A stretch of 10,758 nucleotides of DNA, taken from NCBI GenBank assembly GCA_934754975.1, contig CAKVKI010000075.1, positions 1 to 10,758 of the forward strand. Reading direction: 5' to 3'. This stretch comes from an uncultured Alistipes sp. (GTDB lineage Bacteria; Bacteroidota; Bacteroidia; Bacteroidales; Rikenellaceae). A model generated the notes under the pieces. That model was not told the DNA's origin, ran no database searches, and saw nothing but the letters and a program-made list of their open reading frames with translations. Positions 6,695 through 10,758 of the stretch are shown one piece after another. Both the position numbers and the translations under genes were made by a program. Positions within the stretch are counted from its first letter, which is position 1, and every line of letters starts with the position of its first letter.

Positions 6695-6724
6695 TTGTTA
6701 TTCCGGAAATGTTTTCTAACTTTG
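6695..6724 (+). promoter_or_regulatory. Promoter of the glycerophosphodiesterase gene
   Basis: TTG at 6695-6697 and TAACTTTG at 6717-6724 are 19 bases apart, a good Bacteroidota primary promoter. The predicted start near 6731 leaves a leader of about 38 bases. This also shows that an in-frame ATG at 6631 lies upstream of the transcript and is not the start. Confidence 0.75.
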
Positions 6725-6768
6725 TAGAAGTTTCGTTTTATAAGCACTCAACCAATATTTCAAACGAT

Positions 6769-7533
6769 ATGACGAAGAAACTCATCCTCGCAGCCGCCAT
6801 GCTCCTCACGGGAAGCGCAGCGGTCGCCGCACAGCCCAAGGTGATCTCGCACCGCGGCTATTGGACCGCCCCCAATTCGGCCCAGAATTCACTGGCCTCG
6901 TTTACGAAGGCCGATTCGGTCGGCGTTTTCGGCTCGGAAATCGACGTATGGCTCACGGCCGACGACAAACTGATCGTCAATCACGACCGCGTATACAAAG
7001 GCACCGATATCGACATGGAGAAATCGACGCTCAAGGAGATCACCTCGATCGTACTTCCCAACGGCGAGAATATCCCGACCTTCGACGCTTACCTGCGCCT
7101 GGTCGCCGGCAAGCCCAATACGCGTCTGATCCTCGAAATGAAATCGCTTTCGGATCTCAAGCGCGAGGACTTCGCGGCCGAAAAGATCGTCAAGGCCCTG
7201 CGCAAATACGACCTGCTCGACCGCACGGACATCATCGCCTTCTCGATCAACGCCTGCCTGGCGTTCAAGAAACTGCTGCCCGACGGACGCATCTTCTACC
7301 TCAACGGCGATCTGGCTCCCCGCAGCATCAAGAAACTCGGACTGACGGGCATCGACTATTCGATGAACGTCCTTCGCAAAAACCCCAAGTGGGTGGAACA
7401 GGCGCACAAAGAGGGACTCGAAGTCAATGTCTGGACCGTCGACACGGAAGAGGACATGCGCTACTTCATCGACCTGGGCGTGGATTACATCACCACGGAT
7501 TACCCCGAGCGTCTGCAGGCGCTGCTGAAATAA
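6769..7533 (+). CDS. Secreted glycerophosphodiester phosphodiesterase (GDPD family)
   Basis: The 254-residue product starts at ATG 6769, where a clear signal peptide begins (TKKLILAAAMLLTGSAAVAA, cleavage near residue 21). An in-frame ATG at 6631 is rejected because it precedes the promoter and would spoil the signal peptide. The GDPD TIM barrel shows HRG at 28-30, NSLASF at 40-45, Glu57 and Asp59 in GSEIDVW, NHD at 71-73 (His72), LEMK at 122-125 (Glu123), and a C-terminal VNVWTVDTEEDM followed by GVDYITTDYP. These are the metal and catalytic residues of enzymes that hydrolyse glycerophosphodiesters to sn-glycerol 3-phosphate and an alcohol. It probably acts in the periplasm on phospholipid-derived headgroups. 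It is a single-gene unit with its own promoter and terminator. Confidence 0.93.
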   Translation: MTKKLILAAAMLLTGSAAVAAQPKVISHRGYWTAPNSAQNSLASFTKADSVGVFGSEIDVWLTADDKLIVNHDRVYKGTDIDMEKSTLKEITSIVLPNGENIPTFDAYLRLVAGKPNTRLILEMKSLSDLKREDFAAEKIVKALRKYDLLDRTDIIAFSINACLAFKKLLPDGRIFYLNGDLAPRSIKKLGLTGIDYSMNVLRKNPKWVEQAHKEGLEVNVWTVDTEEDMRYFIDLGVDYITTDYPERLQALLK

Positions 7534-7553
7534 CAGCGACAATATGATAATGA

Positions 7554-7587
7554 GAGCGGCCCGGTTTCCCCGGGCCGCTCCTGTTTT
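7554..7587 (+). terminator. Intrinsic terminator after the phosphodiesterase gene
   Basis: GAGCGGCCCGG (7554-7564) pairs perfectly with CCGGGCCGCTC (7570-7580) around a TTTCC loop, followed by CTGTTTT. The stem is 11 bp and very GC-rich. It lies 21 bases after the stop. The minus strand lacks a T-run, so it mainly serves the plus strand, while still separating this gene from the convergent one ending at 7613. Confidence 0.88.
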
Positions 7588-7612
7588 ACCAGCCGGCTTT
7601 CAGGCCGCCGCC

Positions 7613-8263
7613 CTACTCGGCGTTCCGCTTCAGCCATTCCATCCGCCGCATGTCGGGCAGATGCCTTACGGAAAAGTGTTCGAATTTCGCTTCGAAGCCC
7701 TCCCCGTCGGGGCTGGCGGCCATAACGCCCACCATAACCGGCGTGTTGTCCTGCAGCCAGGCATTGCGCATCATCACATACTCCTCGTCGTCGAACGAAT
7801 AGAATATCTCCACGGCATCGAGACGCCGCACGGCCTTGATCCAGACGAACGGCACCGCTCCGTCCTGCGGAATGATGCTCCAATCGCTGGTCCTGTGGGT
7901 CACGACCGTACTGAGGTTGAATTTCCCGTCCACGAATTCGACGCCCGCCTTAATATAATTCTCGGCATCGATGCGCAGCATCAGCCCCGCCTGATCGAAA
8001 CGGGTTTTGTAATCGCCCGAGACTTTCACTTTCGCCTCGAACTCCCCGCCGTAGGTCGCATAGCAGAAAGGAGCGTCATCGACCGTGAATCCGTAATGCG
8101 AAACCCGCCAGTAATCGCAGTGCGGCGTAACCTGCATCGTAAGGGTTCCGCTTTTCACCCTCCACTGGGCCGGCTCGTTGAACCACTGCATCTTTTCGAG
8201 ACTCTGGGCGCATACGGTTTCCGCAGCCGCCAAAGTCAAACATGCCAAAAGTATTTTCCTCAT
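7613..8263 (-). CDS. Secreted DUF1349-family beta-sandwich protein
   Basis: The 216-residue product starts at ATG 8263 with a signal peptide (MRKILLACLTLAAAETVCAQ, cleavage near residue 19), and the promoter at 8298-8328 fits this start. The frame stays open upstream, antisense to the regulator gene, but that extension is beyond the promoter and ignored. The mature part is a concanavalin-like domain of the DUF1349 type: FDQAGLMLRIDAENYIKAGVEFVDG at 89-113, TSDWSI at 125-130, and VMVGVMAASPDGEGFEAKFEHFSV at 176-199. Such proteins are often single-domain and probably bind or act on carbohydrate; no catalytic residues are established. Length is typical. Its only close partner is the divergent LuxR-type regulator, which may control it. 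Confidence 0.85.
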   Translation of the reverse strand: MRKILLACLTLAAAETVCAQSLEKMQWFNEPAQWRVKSGTLTMQVTPHCDYWRVSHYGFTVDDAPFCYATYGGEFEAKVKVSGDYKTRFDQAGLMLRIDAENYIKAGVEFVDGKFNLSTVVTHRTSDWSIIPQDGAVPFVWIKAVRRLDAVEIFYSFDDEEYVMMRNAWLQDNTPVMVGVMAASPDGEGFEAKFEHFSVRHLPDMRRMEWLKRNAE

Positions 8264-8289
8264 ATGTTCGGATTTTTTGATGAATAAAT

Positions 8290-8328
8290 TACCTTTGCAA
8301 AGGTACGGCATCCCAACGACCGGAGCAA
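8290..8328. promoter_or_regulatory. Palindromic bidirectional promoter of DUF1349 gene and luxR-type gene
   Basis: TACCTTTGCAAAGGTA (8290-8305) is a perfect 16-bp palindrome composed of two abutting, opposed -7 boxes. On the minus strand TACCTTTG (8305-8298) has a TTG at 8328-8326, 20 bases upstream. On the plus strand TACCTTTG (8290-8297) has a near match TTCG at 8267-8270, 19 bases upstream. Starts would fall near 8291 (minus) and 8304 (plus), so the two transcripts may overlap at their 5' ends and the polymerases must compete. Confidence 0.7.
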
Positions 8329-8353
8329 TACTGAATAGTAACCATTCCGAACC

Positions 8354-9112
8354 ATGAATATCGTCAGCGCACTGAACGAAAAGCTGCTGCGGCAGGATTT
8401 TGACAGCGAACGTCCCGAAGCCCTCCTGTGGGAAGAGTGCCGGCAGACGGCGCTCGCATACGTGCGGACGGAAAACGCGCTGGCCGTGCTGAGCGACCTG
8501 CAGTCGAACACGAGCCGTATCTACTACAACGGCGGCACTGCAGTCCGTCTGGGGCTGGGCGGCCGCAACACCGAAGAAACGATCGCTTCGATCTGGGAAG
8601 AGGAGATTTTCGAGCGGATACACCCCGACGACCTGCTGGAAAAACACACCCAGGAACTCCGGTTTTTCGGATTTCTGCGCGAAATTCCGGTTGCGGAACG
8701 GGCGAATTATTATGTCACCGGTCAAATCCGCATGCGCGACGCAGCGGGTATCTACATCCCGATCCGCCACCGCATGTTTTACATCGGCAGCGTTCCGAAC
8801 GGCAGCCTGCGCATGGCGCTCTGTCTCTACGACTCCGTCTGCACCCTGCAGCCGGATTACGTATTCGTCAATTCGGCCACGGGCGATATGATCCCGCCCG
8901 AAGCGCGCCGAAGCGACGGTCTGCTGTCGGCCCGCGAAAAGGAAATCCTGCAACTTATCAACACAGGCAAAATGAGCAAAGAGATAGCCGAACTGCTCTC
9001 CATCAGCGTCCACACCGTCAACCGGCATCGCCAGAATATCCTGAGCAAACTAAAAGCGGACACTTCGATCGAAGCGTGCCGGATCGCCGCCTATATGCAT
9101 CTCATTCCCTGA
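8354..9112 (+). CDS. LuxR-type regulator with N-terminal PAS-like sensor domain
   Basis: The 252-residue product has a C-terminal LuxR/GerE helix-turn-helix at about 189-245 (LLSAREKEILQLINTGKMSKEIAELLSISVHTVNRHRQNIL). The N-terminal part is PAS-like: SRIYYNGGTAVRLGLG near 54-69, then IFERIHPDDLLEKHTQEL at 85-102, then IPIRHRMFYI at 135-144, the common layout of a PAS fold before its final strands. No receiver domain or membrane segment is present, so it is probably a cytoplasmic one-component regulator sensing a small molecule. The ATG at 8354 follows the bidirectional promoter by about 55 bases. It faces the DUF1349 gene divergently, which makes that gene and itself the likely targets. No terminator is seen after the stop, so transcription may continue into the gene at 9208. 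Confidence 0.88.
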   Translation: MNIVSALNEKLLRQDFDSERPEALLWEECRQTALAYVRTENALAVLSDLQSNTSRIYYNGGTAVRLGLGGRNTEETIASIWEEEIFERIHPDDLLEKHTQELRFFGFLREIPVAERANYYVTGQIRMRDAAGIYIPIRHRMFYIGSVPNGSLRMALCLYDSVCTLQPDYVFVNSATGDMIPPEARRSDGLLSAREKEILQLINTGKMSKEIAELLSISVHTVNRHRQNILSKLKADTSIEACRIAAYMHLIP

Positions 9113-9166
9113 GAGCCGGCCCACATGCTTCAGTCCCAAATATTAATACTCATAAAGCCAACTACG

Positions 9167-9211
9167 ATGTTTCACCTGAATATGAAAAAAAATAGAAACA
9201 CAAGAACATGA
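9167..9211 (+). CDS. Possible upstream small ORF overlapping the next start
   Basis: A 14-codon frame (MFHLNMKKNRNTRT, with an alternative internal ATG at 9182) ends with TGA at 9209-9211, sharing the ATGA overlap with the ATG at 9208. It is lysine- and arginine-rich at its end. It could couple translation or act as a leader peptide. It is equally possible that it is a chance frame in an AT-rich stretch. Confidence 0.2.
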   Translation: MFHLNMKKNRNTRT

Positions 9212-9906
9212 ATAGCAAAACACTTTTGATTCTGGGATCTCTGATTATCGGGCTGAGCAGCCCCGCCAATGCACAGGCGAAACGGGAAAATCAAACAGGA
9301 CAAACAAAAAAAATCGTCACGATGGAGGATATTAAAAACATACCGGAGGAGTTCTGGAAATCGGGATTCGTTCTCAACGGCTGTAAAATCACATTTCCCT
9401 GCAAACTGATAGATTTGATGCAGGCCGGAAATTACAAAAGCCGCCCAGGCGTCTCAATGATCCCTCCCACCGCCGAAGATGAATACTGGGGAACAACGGT
9501 AAAAAACGGGAAGGGAGAAACAATCAACGCTACATTATTTAACCCCACGGCGCAAGCCCTTCCCGAAACCGATTGCATTGTGAACAGCATCAGCATCACG
9601 CCGCGATCCGATAATTGGCATAATATTTCCGACTTCGTCATTTTTGGATTGACAAGCAAAACGGCAACACGGGAAGAGGTCGTCGAAACGGTTGAAAAAT
9701 ATTGCGGCGCACCGGCACAAGTCATAGATTTACCAATGATAGATTACTATGAGTTTTATGATAAGAAACCTTCGGAAACGAATCCGCCCCACTACAGCAA
9801 TATAAAAATCAGTATAACAATCTCCAAAATGGACAGTATATATAATGAGAGAATGATCGGATTTGAATTTAAGCATGCAGGCGATTTTTACCGCAGGCAG
9901 AAATAA
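9208..9906 (+). CDS. Secreted hypothetical protein of unknown function
   Basis: I do not recognise the family. The 232-residue product begins with a signal peptide (TLLILGSLIIGLSSPANA, cleavage near residue 22 before Gln23), so it should be periplasmic or secreted. The mature protein has four cysteines (59, 65, 123, 166) that could form two disulfides. Features include SGFVLNGCKITFPCKLIDLM (52-71), GETINATLFNP (103-113), and DCIVNSISI (122-130), suggesting a beta-rich fold with segments like small exported proteins of gut bacteria. An alternating stretch KISITISKM lies near the end. Codon use and base composition are clearly more AT-rich than the neighbours (for example many AAA, ATA, TAT codons), hinting at recent acquisition or weak expression. 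It follows the LuxR-type gene by 95 bases with no clear promoter between. Confidence 0.8.
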   Translation: MNSKTLLILGSLIIGLSSPANAQAKRENQTGQTKKIVTMEDIKNIPEEFWKSGFVLNGCKITFPCKLIDLMQAGNYKSRPGVSMIPPTAEDEYWGTTVKNGKGETINATLFNPTAQALPETDCIVNSISITPRSDNWHNISDFVIFGLTSKTATREEVVETVEKYCGAPAQVIDLPMIDYYEFYDKKPSETNPPHYSNIKISITISKMDSIYNERMIGFEFKHAGDFYRRQK

Positions 9907-10007
9907 AAACTTCCGACGGAGTTTTTCGTCGGGACTTCCGGCATTCGCACATCCGCAAAATACAAGTCCCACCACAAACACAACCTACGGAATTACCTTT
10001 CAGACAA

Positions 10008-10016
10008 GGGGGGGGG
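10008..10016 (+). repeat. Run of nine G residues
   Basis: A G9 tract lies in the 247-base stretch between the secreted orphan and the DeoR-type gene. The stretch also holds a CCGACG/CGTCGG hairpin (9913-9932) without a following plus-strand T-run, and a strong terminator at 10060. No gene was found there. A G9 run is prone to slippage and to sequencing error; because it is outside any supported frame, an effect on a protein is not evident. Confidence 0.9.
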
Positions 10017-10059
10017 CTTTGCGAAATTACCAAAGAGGGGCTGTTCAACAACCATAATG

Positions 10060-10092
10060 AAGACGGCAGTGAAAATCACTGCCGTCTTTATT
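10060..10092. terminator. Strong hairpin terminator between convergent genes
   Basis: AAGACGGCAGTGA (10060-10072) pairs perfectly over 13 bp with its complement (10076-10088) around an AAA loop, followed by TTTATTT. It lies about 150 bases after the secreted orphan and about 65 bases after the stop of the minus-strand DeoR gene. On the minus strand the tail is CATTATGG, so plus-strand termination is better supported. Confidence 0.85.
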
Positions 10093-10153
10093 TGATCGGA
10101 ACCTCATCCGGGCCGGATCGCAATCGGACTGAAAGAGTCTCTATCGAGGTATG

Positions 10154-10758
10154 TCACGCATCTACCACGATCACTTCGATTCCGCGTTCGCGGAGCCGTT
10201 CGAGGTAGAGGGGCTGAACGCCGCTGTCGGTGATGATGCGGTCCACAGCTTCCAGATCGCAGATCTTGCTGAACCCGCGGCGGCCGAATTTAGAACTGTC
10301 GGCCAGCACGATCACTTTCTGGGCGGCATTCATCATCGCTTCGTTCAGCGTAGCTTCGAGCATGTTGGTCGTCGTAAGTCCGAATTCCAGATCGACGCCG
10401 TCCACGCCCACGAACAGCTTGCTGCAATTGAAGTGGCGGAGCATCTGCTCGGCGAAAGGTCCCACGACCGACACCGAACTGCTGCGGGTGATGCCGCCGA
10501 GCTGAATCACGTCGATATTGGCGTCCTGCGAGAGGATCGAAGTCACGGGCACCGCCGCCGTGATGACAGTCAGGTGGCCTACGGGCTTTATTTCACGCGC
10601 AAGAAAGGCCATGGTGGTTCCCGACGCGATGATGATCGAATCGTCCTGCGCGATCAGGCTGGCGGCCTTGGCGCCGATAGCCCGTTTCTCTGCGACGTTC
10701 TTTTTTTCCTTCTCATTGACATGGCGGTCGCTGATATAGGGACTGATCAGGATCGCAC
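10154..10758 (-). CDS. DeoR-family transcriptional regulator, C-terminal part (5' end beyond window)
   Basis: The frame is open from the right edge down to TGA at 10154, giving about 200 codons; an internal Met at 10612 is not the start, because family sequence continues upstream of it. The visible part is the DeoR C-terminal sensor domain, related to ribose-5-phosphate isomerase folds: KRAIGAKAASLIAQDDSIII, then SGTTMAFLAREI, VITAAVPV, LGGITRSSSVSVVG, FVGVDGVDLEFGLTTTN, EAMMNAAQKVIVLADSSKFG, and IITDSG. These match the phosphosugar-binding motifs of the family. The N-terminal helix-turn-helix, about 50-60 residues, should lie beyond the window. Such regulators typically respond to a phosphorylated sugar and repress a sugar-catabolism operon; the target is not visible here. 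Confidence 0.92.
   Translation of the reverse strand, partial: AILISPYISDRHVNEKEKKNVAEKRAIGAKAASLIAQDDSIIIASGTTMAFLAREIKPVGHLTVITAAVPVTSILSQDANIDVIQLGGITRSSSVSVVGPFAEQMLRHFNCSKLFVGVDGVDLEFGLTTTNMLEATLNEAMMNAAQKVIVLADSSKFGRRGFSKICDLEAVDRIITDSGVQPLYLERLRERGIEVIVVDA

Noticed and set aside
6631..6768. Earlier in-frame ATG for the phosphodiesterase
   Set aside because: It precedes the -33/-7 promoter at 6695-6724 and adds residues before a clear signal peptide.
8264..9028. N-terminal extension of the DUF1349 frame upstream of its ATG at 8263
   Set aside because: It is antisense to the LuxR-type gene, lies mostly upstream of a well-placed promoter, and would bury a good signal peptide.

Overview
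The window reads as chromosome of a GC-rich gut member of the Bacteroidota, most like Alistipes (Rikenellaceae). The reasons are the promoters, which repeatedly match the Bacteroidota -7 box TAnnTTTG with a TTG about 19-20 bases upstream, the lack of Shine-Dalgarno sites before most starts, a lipoprotein with the acidic post-cysteine export signal of the phylum, and GC-rich codon use. The genus is an inference from style and gene content, not from a marker gene.

Layout. (1) 1-935, minus strand: a cobalamin riboswitch and long leader feed a Big_2-type lipoprotein that runs off the left edge; this is probably the start of a vitamin B12 capture locus. (2) 962-1958: divergent from it and sharing a compact promoter region is fabD, closed by a strong terminator. 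(3) 2007-5352: its own promoter drives a ROK-family regulator, a GNAT acetyltransferase overlapping it by one base, and a secreted CehA/McbA-type PHP metallohydrolase, ended by a UUCG hairpin terminator. (4) 5374-6504, minus: galactokinase, alone and convergent with the previous operon. (5) 6695-7587: a secreted glycerophosphodiester phosphodiesterase with promoter and terminator. (6) 7613-9112: a secreted DUF1349-type beta-sandwich protein (minus) and a PAS/LuxR-type regulator (plus), transcribed divergently from a 16-bp perfect palindrome made of two opposed -7 boxes. (7) 9208-9906: an AT-richer secreted orphan of unknown function. (8) 10060-10092: a strong hairpin between that gene and the 3' part of a DeoR-family regulator (minus), which runs off the right edge.

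No tRNA, rRNA, CRISPR array, intact insertion sequence or phage gene was found. The genes are mostly independent short transcription units. The regulated ones are the B12 riboswitch unit, the ROK operon and the LuxR/DUF1349 pair. The points most worth following are the riboswitch-controlled lipoprotein, the palindromic bidirectional promoter and the AT-rich secreted orphan with an overlapping upstream small ORF.
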